A DNA stretch of 64,000 nt. It comes from Crambe crambe (taxonomy: Eukaryota > Porifera > Demospongiae > Poecilosclerida > Crambeidae). The stretch lies in contig OZ004591.1 in assembly GCA_963924555.1 (NCBI GenBank), positions 3,100,001-3,164,000 of the forward strand, written 5' to 3'. The notes beneath the pieces are model-generated. The model searched no databases. It saw nothing but the letters and a program-made list of their open reading frames with translations, and was not told the DNA's origin. The first letter of the stretch is position 1. Each line of letters begins with the position of its first letter. Shown here piece by piece: positions 11,214-23,121 of this stretch. The position numbers were made by a program, and so were the translations under genes.

Positions 11214-13725
11214 CTTACTTTTCAGCACCCACTACACTTCCTCCCACAACACCTCCTCCTCCTACCTGTATGTCTGGAGGCTACACTGGATGTTGTATGC
11301 GAAGCCCGGGTAACTCTTGCTTAGTCACTAATGCTGGCATGAGCTGTTATTGTGATCAAGGATGCCATGAACGTGATGAATGCTGCTCCGACATAGGAAA
11401 TACTTGCCCTGGTAGATAAGTTAACCTAATGAGAGAAGCCACGCCCATTCTGAACCAACTCTACTTCTTTTTTTTTCCGTGAAAAAATCTGTGGGCTGGT
11501 TTAACAAGACTATACATAGAGAGTGCTACTGCACTCTTTGATATCTGTTTTCAGTTGTTATCACTGTTGTGTGCACAGTGATGATAGTGGTGATAGTCGC
11601 ATGCATTGTGTAGCCATGCACTGTATATCCTATGATAGAGATCACAAAACTTTTGTTCTTGTTTTGTTATTGGTTTTTTTAGTTGGGAAAAATATGTTAT
11701 TATTAATTTTTGTCAACACAAATTCACTTAGTGAAGAAGGCATAGGTCATGACATTAAACATAGTGCATAGCATGTATTCTCCATGGTTTTAACAAAAGA
11801 CATGACTATAGCTGCACATCTCTGTGTAATTTTTTTTTTATCAGTGGCCCAATATTTTCCTAACTCACTAAAACAAACAAAACATGTTTACTAGCTATAA
11901 TTGATCCCTATCATTGTCAACAATGCATGTAACTGCTTATATATGCATCACTGGATACTAATGCAATGTTATTTTAAATCAGTGATAAGCAGTTTCATGA
12001 CTGTATGTGTGGCTAACAGAGCTAGTTAAGCAGCCTAGTACATGGATGGGTGATCCTCATGGAAAGGCTGGTGCAAGTAGGATGGTAGGACCTCTACCTG
12101 CAGTGCAGGTTGAGACCACCACTCCCACCAAGCAGAGTCCACTCAGCTCCACCCCTCAATTCAGGAAGTGTGTCTGACAATTCATCCTTCGGCTATAAAG
12201 CCGTTGGTCCCAGGGAGGCCTGTTAGTATTAACCTATGAGTAGTTGAGGTTCCTCATCAGCCATTTGGTGGTGTAAATATAAAAAAAAAATTTTTTTTAA
12301 TTATTTTTCATTTATGAATAGTGTATGCATAGTTCTTCCTACATAGAGCTATTATGGATTAAAGGGGCAGGAGAGTGAGTGCTATTTTCTATAAAGACTT
12401 TAAAATTCTGTTTAATTTTCAGCACCCTCTCCCACAACAACACCTCTTCCACCTACCTGTATGTCTGGAGGCTACACTGGATGTTGTATACGAGGCCCGG
12501 GTAACTCGTGCTCAGTCACTAATGCTGGTATGACATGTTACTGTGATCAAGGATGCCATGAACGTGGTGAATGCTGTTCTGACATAGAAACTATCAGATG
12601 TTATGGTATGCAGCACATCAATCTTATAGCTTATTATTTGATGCTTGTATATCTTTCAGCACATAACAGATGCCCAAATAATAATCTTAACACAAGTTGC
12701 TGTGATAGAAGTAATGATGTAGCCTGTAGAGTCACCCTTTCAAATAGTACATCATGTTGGTGTGACAGTCGCTGCAAGACGAGTAACAACGATTGTTGCA
12801 ATGATTTTATACAGTTTTGTTCTTCATCTACATCCACTTCCAGTACAGGTGCTTTTTTGTCTTGTTTTGTTGTTTTTTTGGTAGTTATTTTTGTTGTTAT
12901 TTTAAATTAATGGTGTGGATATGTCATTCTTCAGCTAATTTGAGATTACATCAACTTATTCGTCAGCTGAAGATGAAGTTAGCACGACAAATGGTATGAC
13001 ATTATTTAAATACTTAGCCATAGGGCCAATTTATATGCTAAACTTAAGTCGTGCTTGCTGTGCTCACTTGCTTAAACTTTATTGTATGTAGCTGATCTTT
13101 AAATGAATATTTAATGGTGCAGCTCTTGAATGGTCAATGACTTTCTGACTTACATGACTATAACCAATTTAGGTTGTTACTAGTGCCCTTAGGACACTAT
13201 AGTCCAGAACAAAATCCCTTGATTAATAATCATACAGGGATGTAGAGTTCCTTCCCCGTCTAGCATGCTTAATAATGGATGTGTAGGTCAGGAAGACCTC
13301 TTAATGAGATCCATTGAGCAACCTGATTGGTCAATTATTAAAAAAGAAAACATGTTTACCTACTTTGGTGATCAATAATATAGACCCACGTTCGCCCACT
13401 GGAATGGAGTAGTGATGAAAGGGCATTACAACAATATGAAAGACCACAAGAATTTAGACCGAATTATGAGGATAGTCTATTGCAACAGTATGAAAGACCA
13501 CGAGGGTTTAGGCCAAGTTACCCAAACCTTTCAAATGGTAATAATGATGAAAGAGCAGCTGCTCTCTGGAGGCAATATAACGTGGCAAGAATCCAACATT
13601 ATCAACTATCAAGAAAACTCCAAGAGTTACAACAAAGAATTCAGAGCAAGGAGAGAATGGCTTCTCTGTTTAGACGATATGGAGCAGGTCGAGCAGCAGA
13701 AATGTATGTAGCAGATGAAGATTAA
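9992..13725 (+). CDS. SMB-repeat secreted protein, gene C (intact, about 546 aa)
   Basis: The exons are 9992-10124, 10227-10397, 10679-10870, 10975-11160, 11226-11411, 12423-12605, 12660-12848, 12935-12993 and 13384-13725. The total is 1641 nt (546 codons plus TAA), with every junction in phase and no internal stop. The protein begins with a signal peptide (MFSSTCLLQISSLLLF...), followed by SMB1 with GGYMYCYC, four Pro/Thr-linked SMB domains, a terminal SMB (CWCDSRC), a short amphipathic helix and a basic tail with two QQYERP units ending ADED. I see no transmembrane segment, so secretion is expected. Six 10-Cys SMB-like domains resemble those at the N terminus of TINAG/TINAGL1 more than the 8-Cys vitronectin form. 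The large intron 11412-12422 holds a 5S-derived SINE. An inverted SMB exon lies at 10459-10569. Ligand and role are unknown. Confidence 0.82.
10459..10569 (-). other. Inverted, still open SMB exon inside gene C
   Basis: On the minus strand these 111 bp read open as a short SMB module (WASGGTCYVPGGQCYCDLC, then HDCCNDGS). An acceptor (tttattag) precedes it and a donor (acag|gtgct) follows it, both phase 1. It cannot be spliced into the plus-strand gene C message. It is the best preserved of the three inverted copies. Confidence 0.65.
10905..10968 (+). repeat. (CTTT)n microsatellite forming a polypyrimidine tract
   Basis: About 16 TTTC units end directly in cttcttcag before the exon at 10975, so the microsatellite is the 3-prime splice-site pyrimidine tract. 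Shorter versions occupy the same place before exons 5657, 20456, 28842 and 34289. Confidence 0.85.
11169..11218 (+). repeat. (ATTT)n microsatellite before an SMB exon
   Basis: Roughly ten TTTA units sit just upstream of the acceptor ttttcag at 11225. A shorter tract is present at the equivalent intron of gene F (about 29038-29070). Confidence 0.8.
12010..12275 (+). mobile_element. 5S rRNA-derived SINE-like element in gene C intron
   Basis: The segment around 12019-12066 contains AGCTAGTTAAGCAG followed by TAGTACATGGATGGGTGA. These are the internal control region blocks of 5S rRNA with the middle shortened. An unrelated body follows (CTACCTGCAGTGCAGGTTGAG...), reaching an A/T-rich end near 12285. 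This is the structure of a 5S-headed (SINE3-type) element. A paralogous copy lies in the same intron of gene F at 29815-30095. The boundaries are approximate. Confidence 0.6.
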
Positions 13726-15192
13726 CGTTAGCTGTTAGCTAGGACTGTTGTGTGTGTGTGACCTTTAATCAGAGACTTTTCAATTGCAGTTCACATAGTG
13801 TACTTACTAGCTGTTGACTTTTGTATAGTATTATTATTCATCATTGATTTTTAAGATCCCTTCTAAAACTCCCACTTTCGGACCACATCTGGTGTTATAC
13901 CTCCCCAACCTGGCAATAACCAGGTTGGGATCTCTGTTTTGGGACCCCCATCCCTAAGTCTACATAAATTATGGTGACACCCATGCCCCAGAGACATAGG
14001 GACTCACATATAATTTAGGCTAGTGTAATAATTATTATGATAACAATGATAGGGTAAAATGGGGATGTCACTTAGCATAAATCATCATCGGTGACTACTT
14101 TGGTAGATATTATTTAGGTCACACAATGAACCATACTAGTATACCTTAAAGGTGTGGAGGCAATGTCAAAGCATTCAAGATTATGGTGCATCATGAGTGA
14201 GATTAAAGAATTGGACTGTAACTGAGGGGAACGGGAGAATATGGATAAAAATCCATGTAATATATGTTGACAGATTTTATTAGAGAATATTGACATATTT
14301 CCTTTATAGGTACACCCTGTTGGAACATACCCCCCCCCCCACAAGACTATTATGCACACAAAAATTCGCAAGATATTTGTAATTAGGACTAGCTTAGAGT
14401 CAGCTTATATAACACATACTTGTTTTGGTGATCCCACTGAATGCACCCTTTGCATAAGTGTAAACAATTATCATAACCATTGGGAGATGTTACTGAATGA
14501 TCTGTAGCCATCAAAAAACACACTCCACAAAATACACAGGGAAAACTGACCATAGAGGATTCATGACCTCCTCAAGTGAAACTCGTCTCTATGTATATTT
14601 TACACACTAATAGTAAACATTTTTCCTGTTAGCTATCACCATGGATATAACTACTAAAAAAAAAAGATGATGTACAAGATACAATGGAGTACGAGTGGTA
14701 CACAATAAATAATTATGGGGAACCAATAATTGTTTTCCATCAAAACTCTATTTATAGTACAAAGTATAGCTACTGCCATTATCACTCTTATTGCAAGAGC
14801 TCATTGTAACAAGTGGCTTCTTCATGATTATAGTCAATCCATTCTTGGGACATCTCTTTCCTTTACCTTATCTTCCTTTCTTGCCTCCATTTCTTTCTCT
14901 TTTTTTAAAATACAGTACAAGTCGTTGTCTTTAGTATACCTGAACAATTATCTAGCTGGTGCGATGTGTATCTATGCAAATCAAAAGGAGTGTGCTGTTT
15001 ATTATCATATGAACATTCAGACCTCTTCAAAACATAGCTGATAATGCATGCAGATCTGCATTAAATGTCAGAAATAGGAACCAATTTTAATTATAGTGTA
15101 TGATAGCAATGTTACCACTCAAATGCCACTGAAACCATCAATATCAACTGTCAATGTTTTCAATTTGAGTAGATTGTTACATAAAGGATCAT
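13726..15192. other. Type-2 intergenic spacer between genes C and D
   Basis: I found no supported gene. The sequence is closely similar to 17793-19287, 31533-33009 and part of 35919-37500. It includes a GT repeat after the stop, a TTGGGAT...GGGACCCCCATCCC segment and a C-run near 14331-14341. Confidence 0.65.
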
Positions 15193-15200
15193 TATAAATT
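15193..15200 (+). promoter_or_regulatory. TATA box of gene D
   Basis: TATAAATT lies about 66 bp before the ATG at 15259. The same site is present before gene G and deleted before gene E. Confidence 0.5.
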
Positions 15201-15258
15201 AGAAAAACAGGATTGAAGCTTTGCAGTGAGTAAGGACGAACAATTGAACAACAAAAAA

Positions 15259-17792
15259 ATGTTCTCCTCTACTTGCCTGCTGCAAATAAGCAGCTTACTC
15301 CTTTTTTCCTGCTCAGTACTGGCACATCCTATAATCAGTCATCATCTGATTCCAGATTTCATAGCAAGGCTACTACAGCAACTTCAACAATCAGGTATGT
15401 AAATAATTATCACCAAAATTTAATTGATGTCTACACTTCTTCAAGAGGACACAATTATTAAATATGGAAGAATGTGGCTACTCGATTCTTTATTGAGTTT
15501 GTCATGCAGGTCCTTGCAGGAGTGCTGGTCATGTGAATGGTTGCTGTGATTCAGGACTTGATCCTGCAACTGCATGCCGTGTCCCTAAAGTCCAAGGAGG
15601 GTACTGCTATTGTGACATTCAATGTCACAGATACGATGACTGCTGTTCAGATATACATATGATTAACTGCTTCCGTGAGTTACGAAACTTTAAGTAGCAA
15701 TAATAACATTACTTGCATGATAGAATGCAATACCAGCTAGAACATGTTCTCAGGCTGGTATTTCTGGCTGGGTTTCTGGTGGTACTTGCTATGTACTTGC
15801 TATGTACCAGGAGGACAGTGTTACTGTGATACATTGTGCAATTTACATAATGACTGCTGCAATGATGCTTCTTGTATAACAGGTAGAGATAGTCCAATTC
15901 ACTGTAGGGTGAGTTGAATTTCACTGTCATAGAACGATCACGGTATTAGCTATCATGGTCCTAATCACTAACAAGATCAAAGTGTCAATGTACTTTATAC
16001 TCACAGTCCTAGCTCCTCCAACAACACAAGATCCTTTTTTTTTTTAACCACCCACAACAGCTCCTCCAACAACACCTCCTCCCACGATATCTCCTCCAAC
16101 GATGCCTCCTCCCATGACACCTCCTCCAACAACACCTCCTCCAACAACTCCTCTTCCAACAACTCCTCCTCCCACGACACCTCCTACGACACCTCCTCCC
16201 ACGACATCTTCTCCTACGACACCTCCTCCCACGACACCTCCTCCCACAACACCTCCTCCCATGACACCTCCTCCCACAACACCTCCTCCACCTACCTGTG
16301 CATCTGGAGGCTACACTGGATGTTGCATGCGAGGCCTGGGTAACTTTTGCGAAGTCACTAATCCTGGTATGACATGTTACTGTGATCAAGGATGCCATGA
16401 ACGTGGTGAATGCTGCTCTGACATAGAAACTATCGGATGTTATGGTATGCAGCACGTCAATCTTAATAGCATACTATCTTATCATTTGATGCTTGTATAT
16501 TTTCAGCAAATAACAGTTGCCTGAATAATAATCTTAACACAAGTTGCTGTAACAGAAGTAATGACATAGCTTGTAGAGTCACCCTTTCAAGTAGTACATC
16601 ATGTTGGTGTGACAGTCGCTGCAGGATGAGTAACAACGATTGTTGCAATGATTTTATGCAGTTTTGTCTTTCATCTACACCCACTCCTAATACAGGTACT
16701 TTTTTATTTTGTTTTGTTCTTATTTTCTTTGTAGTTATTCTTGTTATTATTTTAAATTAATGGTGTGAATATGTCATTCCTCAGCTAATTTGAGATTGCA
16801 TCAACTTATTCGGCAGCTGAAGACGAAGTTAGCACGACAAATGGTATGACATTATTTAAATCCCTGATTGTACATGTGTGGACTCTTTTGCTCTTACAAT
16901 GAGTATTAAGCCATAGGGCCAATTTACATGCTAGACTTAAGTCAGCGATCGAGCAGCCACACCCGAATTCTTTTTTGAGTGTTGCTAGGGCTGCCAGTAT
17001 GTCTGAAGAACCTACACCAAGAGGGGAAGAATCCCTACAGCAAGATACGGAGCTAGAGCAAGCAAAGCCCGAGGCCAAGGTCAAAGATACAGAGCCAAAA
17101 ATCGAGGTTGAAGCAGAGGCCCATGCTTGCTATGCTCACTTGCTTAAACTTTTATTGTACGTAGCAGATCTTTAAATGAATGTTCAATCAATGGTGCAGC
17201 TTTTGAATGGTCAATGACTTTCTGACTTAGCTACATGACTTTAGATTGTTACTGGTGCCCTTAAGACACTATAGTCCAGAACAAAATCCCTTGATTAATA
17301 ATCATACAGGGCTGTAGAGTTCCTTCCCCATCTGGCATGCTTAATAATGGGAAATATGAGATGTGTAGGTCAGGAAAACGTCTTAATGAGATCCATTGAG
17401 CAACCTGATTAGTCAATTATTAAAAAAGGAAACATGTTTACATAATATAGACCCACGTTCGCCCACTGGAATGGAGTAGTGATGAAAGGGCATTACAACA
17501 GTATGAAAGACCACAAGAATTTAGACCAAATTATGAGGATAGTCTATTGCAACAGTATGAAAGACCACGAGAGTTTAGGCCAAGTTACCCAAACCTTTCA
17601 AATGGTAATAATGATGAAAGAGCAGCTGCTCTCTGGAGGCAATATAACGTGGCAAGAATCCAAAATTATCGACTATCAAGAAAACTCCAAGAGTTGCAAC
17701 AAAGAATTCGGAGCAAGGAGAGAATGGCTTCTCTGTTTAGACGATATGGAGCAGGTCAAGCAGCAGAAATGTATGTAGCAGATGAAGATTAA
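15259..17792 (+). CDS. SMB-repeat secreted protein, gene D (intact, about 467 aa)
   Basis: The exons are 15259-15394 (signal peptide, MFSSTCLLQISSLLLF..., then HHLIPDFIARLLQQLQQS), 15510-15674 (SMB1), 15754-15882 (short SMB with CYVPGGQCYCDTLC), 16061-16444, 16507-16695, 16785-16843 and 17451-17792. The total is 1404 nt in frame, giving 467 aa, or 424 aa if the short SMB exon is skipped. Exon 16061-16444 starts with about 70 residues of PPTTPPPT-type repeats before its SMB, the longest linker in the array. Such a linker is probably an O-glycosylated stalk (inference). This is the only copy where the short SMB exon lies in the sense direction, and its acceptor is the least certain. A 179-bp foreign segment (16944-17122) lies in the last intron. 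It is a type-2 gene, like E and G. Confidence 0.8.
16944..17122 (+). other. Coding-like 179-bp insertion in the last intron of gene D
   Basis: Paralogous introns run straight from AAGTC to (C)ATGCTTGC. Gene D alone has this extra GC-richer segment. It contains an ATG at 16999 opening an acidic frame (MSEEPTPRGEESLQQDTELE, then EQAKPEAKVKDTEPK), preceded by sequence like a 5-prime leader. It looks like a captured 5-prime end of an unrelated gene. No known domain is seen and there is no obvious target-site duplication. Confidence 0.6.
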
Positions 17793-19287
17793 CGTTAGCT
17801 GTTAGCTAGGACTGTTGTGTGTGTGTGACCTTTAATCAGAGACTTTTCAATTGCAGTTCACATAGTGTACTTACTAGCTGTTGACTTTTGTATAGTATTA
17901 TTACTCATCATTGATTTTTAAGATCCCTTCTAAAACTTCCACTTTCAGACCACATCTGGTGTTATACCTCCCCAACCTGGCAATAACCAGGTTGGGATCT
18001 CTGTTTTGGGACCCCCATCCCTAAGTCTACATAAATTATGGTGACACCCATGCCCCAGAGACATAGGGACTCACATATAGTGTAATAATTATTATGATAA
18101 CAATGATAGGGCAAAATGGGGATGTCACTTAGCATAAATCATCATCGGTGACTACTTTGGTAGATATTATTTAGGTCACACAATGAACCATACTAGTATA
18201 CCTTAAAGGTGTGGAGGCAATGCAAGATTATGGTGCATTATGAGTGAGATTAAAGAATTGGACTGTAACTGAGGGGAACGGGAGAATATGGATAAAAATC
18301 CATGTAATATATGTTGACAGATTTTATTAGAGAATATTGACATATTTCCTTTATAGGTACACCCTGTTGGAACATACCCCCCCCCCCCCAGACTATTATG
18401 CACACAAAAATTCGCAAGATATTTGTAATTAAGACTAGCTTAGAGTCAGCTTATATAACACATACTTGTTTTGGTGAATGCACCCTTTGCATAAGTGTAA
18501 ACAATTATCATAACCATTGGGAGATGTTACTGAATGATCTGCAGCCATCAAAAACACACTCCACAAAACACACAGGGAAAACTGACCATAGAGGATTCAT
18601 GACCTCCTCAAGTGAAACTCGTCTCTATGTATATTTTATACACTAATAGTAAACATTTTTCCTGTTAGCTATCACCATGGATATAACTACTAAAAAAAAA
18701 AGATGATGTACGAGATACAATGGAGTACGAGTGGTACGCAATAAATAATTATGGGGAACCAATAATCGTTTTCCATCAAAACTCTATTTATAGTACAAAG
18801 TATAGCTACTGCCATTATCACTCCTATTGCAAGAGCTCATTGTAACAAGTGGCTTCTTCATGATTATAGTCAATCCATTCTTGGAACATCTTTTTCCTTT
18901 ACCTTATCTTCCTTTCTTGCCTCCATTTCTTTCTCCTTTTTTTTATTTTTTTAAATACAGTACAAGTCGTTGTCTTTAGTATACCTGAACAACTATCTAG
19001 CTGGTGCGATGTGTATCTATGCAAATCAAAAGGAGTGTGCTGTTTATTGTCATATGAACATTCAGACCTCTTCAAAACATAGCTGATAATGCATGCAGAT
19101 CTGTATTAAATGTCAGAAATAGGAACCAATTTTAATTATAGTGTATGATAGCAATGTTACCACTCAAATGCCACTGAAACCATCAATATCAACTGTCAAT
19201 GTTTTCAATTTGAGTAGATTGTTACATAAAGGATCATAGGATTGAAGCTTTGCAGTGAGTAAGGACGAACGATTGAACAACAAAACA
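17793..19287. other. Type-2 intergenic spacer between genes D and E, with TATA deleted
   Basis: The spacer is nearly identical to 13726-15258. The stretch holding the TATA box in D and G (TTATAAATTAGAAAAACA) is missing here: the sequence runs GGATCATAGGATTGAAGC at about 19231. No gene was recognised. Confidence 0.65.
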
Positions 19288-22200
19288 ATATTCTCCTCTA
19301 CTTGCCTACTGCTAATAAGCAGTTTACTCCTTTTTTCATGCTCAGTACTGGCACATCCTATAATCAGTCATCATCTGATTCCAAATTTCATAGCAAGGCT
19401 ACTACAGCAACTTCAACAATCAGGTATGTAAATAATTATCACCAAAATTTAATTGATGTCTACACTTCTTCAAGAGGACACAATTATTAAATATGGAAGA
19501 ATGTGGCTACTCGCATTCTTTATTGAATTTGTCATGCAGGTCCTTGCAGGAGTGCTGGTCATGTGAATGGTTGTTGTGCTTCAGGACTTGATCCTGCAAC
19601 TGCATGCCGTGTCCCTAAAGTCCAGGGAGGGTACTGCTATTGTGACATTCAATGTCACAGATACGACTACTGCTGTTCAGATATACATATGATTAACTGC
19701 CTCTGTGAGTTATAATACTTTAAGTAGCCATAATGACTTTTACTTACATGATTGAATGTAATACCAACCAGAATATGTTCTCAGGCTGGTATTACTGGCT
19801 GCTGTACCTGATCTATGTACGTACATAGTGTACATTATAGAGCAGTCCAACAACACCGGATCCTCTTATCATTACCTTTTTTTTTCACCACCCACAACAG
19901 CTCCTCCAACAACACCTCCTCCCATGACACCTCCTCCAACGACACGTCCTCCCACGACACCTCCTCCCATGACACCTCCTCCCACGACACCTCCTCTCAC
20001 AACACCTCCTCCACCTACCTGCGCATCTGGAGGCTACACTGAATGTTGCATGCGAGACCCGGGTAACTTATGTGAAGTCACTAATGACATGTCACTGTGA
20101 TCAAGGATGCCATGAATGTGATGAATGCTGCTCTGACATAGGAAATACTTGCCCTGGTACCAAAGTCTTATTTTCTATAAAGGTTTTTTTCAGCACCCAC
20201 TACACTTCCTCCCACAACACCTCCTCCACCTACCTGTACATCTGAAGGCCACACTGGATGTTGCATGCGAGGTCCGGGTAACTTATGCAAAGTCACTAAT
20301 CCTGGTATGACATGTTACTGTAATCAAGAATGCCATGGACGTGATGATTGCTGCTCTGACATAGGAAATACTTGCCCTGGTAGATAAGTGTTCAGTACAT
20401 GAGATTTATAAATCATGTGCTTTCTTTCTTTCTTTCTTTCTTTCTTTCATTTCAGTACCCATGACACCTCATCCCACAACACCTCCTCCTCCTACCTGTG
20501 CATCTGGAGGCCACACTGGATGTTGCATGCGAAGCCCGGGTAACTCGTGCTCAGTCACTAATGGTGGTATGACATGTCAGTGTGATCAAGAATGCCATGA
20601 ACGTGGTGATTGCTGCTCTGACATAGGAAATACTTGCCCAGGTAGATAAGTGCTATTTCTATGGAGACCTAATTTTGTTTGTTCGTTTGTCTATTTTTCA
20701 GCACTCACTGAACTGCTGTTCTGACATAGAAACTATCGGATGTTATGGTATGCAGCACGTCAATCTTGACAGCATAATGCTTGTATATTTTCAGCACATA
20801 ATTCATGCCCAAATAATAATCTTGACACAAGTTGCTGTGATAGAAATAATGATGTAGCACCCTTTCAAGTAGTGGTGTGACAGTCGCTGCAAGATAAATA
20901 ACGATTGTTGCAATGGTTTTATGCAGTTTTGTTCTTCATCTACGCCCATTTCTAGTACAGGTACTTTACTTCGTTGTTTTTTTGTGTATTTTTTATTTGT
21001 AGTTATTCTTGTTATTTTAAATTAATGGTGTGGATATGTCATTCTTCAGCAAATTTGAGATTACATCAACTTATTCGGCAGTTGAAGATGAAGTTAGCAT
21101 GACAAATGGTATGACATTATTAAAATCCCTGATTGTACGTACATGTGTGGACTCTTCTGCTCTTGCAATGATTATGCCAATTACATGCTAGACTTAGCTT
21201 AAGTCATGCTTGCTGTGCTCACTTGCTTAAACTTTTATTGTACGTAGCAGATCTTTAAATGAATATTTAATGGTGCAGCTTGAATGGTCAATGACTTTCT
21301 GACTTACATGACTTTAGGTTGTTACTAGTGCCCTTAGGACACTATAGTCCAGAATAAAATCCCTTGATTAATAATCATACAGGATGTAGAGTTCCTTCCC
21401 AATCTGGCATGCTTAATAATGGGAAATAAGAGATGTGTAGGTCAGGAAAATCTCCCAATGAGATCCATTGAGCAACCTGATTGGTCAATTATTAAAAAAG
21501 AAAACATGTTTACCTACTTTGGTGATCAATAACATAGACCCAACTGGAATGGAGTAGGGCATTACAACAGTATGAAAGACCACAAGAATTTAGACCGAAT
21601 TATGAGGATAGTCTATTTAGTCAGGTTGCTTAGAGGCAAATTTTCATGAAATTGTTACGAAGCAGACAAAAGCGCCAAAATTTGTCAGCAGCTTGCTTTC
21701 ATCATACTAATCAATATTAGCCTAGGAGCCCTCATGAATTCACGCCCCAGAACAAAATGGCCGCCATTTAATTGACGCAATACTATTTTTGTGGGCTTAT
21801 TATCATCAAATAGTATATAAATACCTATTTTTCTACACATGAGGTAAAAGTGGTGCACTAGCATTATAATTATTCTTGGATGTTCAAAATTTTTCGCTGC
21901 ACAACAAAATGGCCACTATTTATCCTTCAAAATTACTATTTTGTGGCTTATTAATGTATGTGTTTTTTTTTTCGCTGCTGCATGAGTGCACAAGTGATAT
22001 TAGCATTCATTTGCTAATCATTAGCTAATAGAACTACCTCTTCAGCTTTTGAATGCAAGGTCTCGGATAGTGCCGTAATTGTACTTTTTCTGCATCAAGT
22101 ACATGCATGTGGATTTGATGAGTATGCGGATTCCTTGCCTGATCGAACAGAGGTCTACCTTGCTCAAAACAATTTCTTTAATAAGGTATGCACTGAATAG

Positions 22201-22471
22201 AATTCTAAATCCCATGTGCTCAGTAAATAGAAGTTTTTCTTCTTGTGGATTGTGGCTTTTTGAAAGTGAATTTTTCGCTCATGAGATCCAATCATCCCCA
22301 CCATCTCTCTCGGAGCTGGGTAAGCTCGATTTGCCAAGTGCTAAGTCTGAATTACTGCAATGTATTGAGCAATCTGTAGAGAATGAGCCACCTGCTATGT
22401 TTGACTGCATGGTGCTTGATGGTCCTGTTATCGTCCACAGCTTGCCAACCTCTGGGGTTACTACTTTCAAT

Positions 22472-22769
22472 AAGTGAAAGGAAAAAATTTATGCTAAATA
22501 AAAAGGCCATGTAGGGTTAGCCTGTAGTTTTACATATAGCTAGCAGTTTCTGTGAACAAACATCAAAATTATGCTGCCTTCACCTACATCACTGCCTCCC
22601 ACCAAGCTGCTTTATTGTTCATGTCAGTATAAAGTTCTGCTTGGTTTAGGCAGTGATGTAGGGATTATTATTGAAGGCAGCATAATTTGATGTTTGTTCA
22701 CAGAAACTGCTATAGGTAAAAGTACAGACTAACCCTACATGGCCTTTTTAAATATTTTCCCTTTCACTT
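22472..22769. mobile_element. Foldback MITE nested inside the transposon
   Basis: The two halves are near-perfect inverted repeats. Left: AAGTGAAAGG...AAAAAGGCCATGTAGGGTTAG, CAGTTTCTGTGAACAAACAT, ATGCTGCC. Right: the same blocks in reverse order and complement, ending CCTTTCACTT. The loop is short (about 22616-22649). The insertion interrupts the transposon protein after GVTTFNK. Confidence 0.75.
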
Positions 22770-23089
22770 GTTTGTTTACTTTTTATATGACCTTTTCTCA
22801 ATTCATTTTTATTTAGAGTGGCTAGCTAGCTAGGTACTGGTTGGCACACGCATACATGCATGTGATCATGACAGACGCTCGTGTGTCATAAATGACGTCA
22901 TTAATTTCAAAATGGCTGACATAGTATCATTTGTAATGAAAAGTCGTTCGATATGACTGATTATTTTAGAGGAAAACTGTGTGAATAACGATGGTAAAAG
23001 CACATTGTGTGATTATAACTGCACAAGTTGATATGAATTTGATTGTCGTATGTGAAAGGATCATGGAGTTACAGCCATCAAAGAAAATC

Positions 23090-23091
<2 letters not shown>

Positions 23092-23119
<28 letters not shown>
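23092..23119 (+). repeat. (GAT)n microsatellite
   Basis: About nine GAT/ATG units lie inside the transposon between its two coding halves. Confidence 0.8.

Positions 23120-23121
<2 letters not shown>

Noticed and set aside
16044-16455. Minus-strand open frames rich in Gly-Val or Arg (GGGVVGGG, RGRRCRGRRC)
   Set aside because: They are the reverse complement of the Pro/Thr linker repeats of gene D. Equivalent frames occur opposite every linker.
22079-22477. Plus-strand 132-aa frame as a host gene
   Set aside because: It lies inside the transposon, and its end (LDGPVIVHSLPTSGVTTF) continues into the same transposon protein beyond the nested hairpin.
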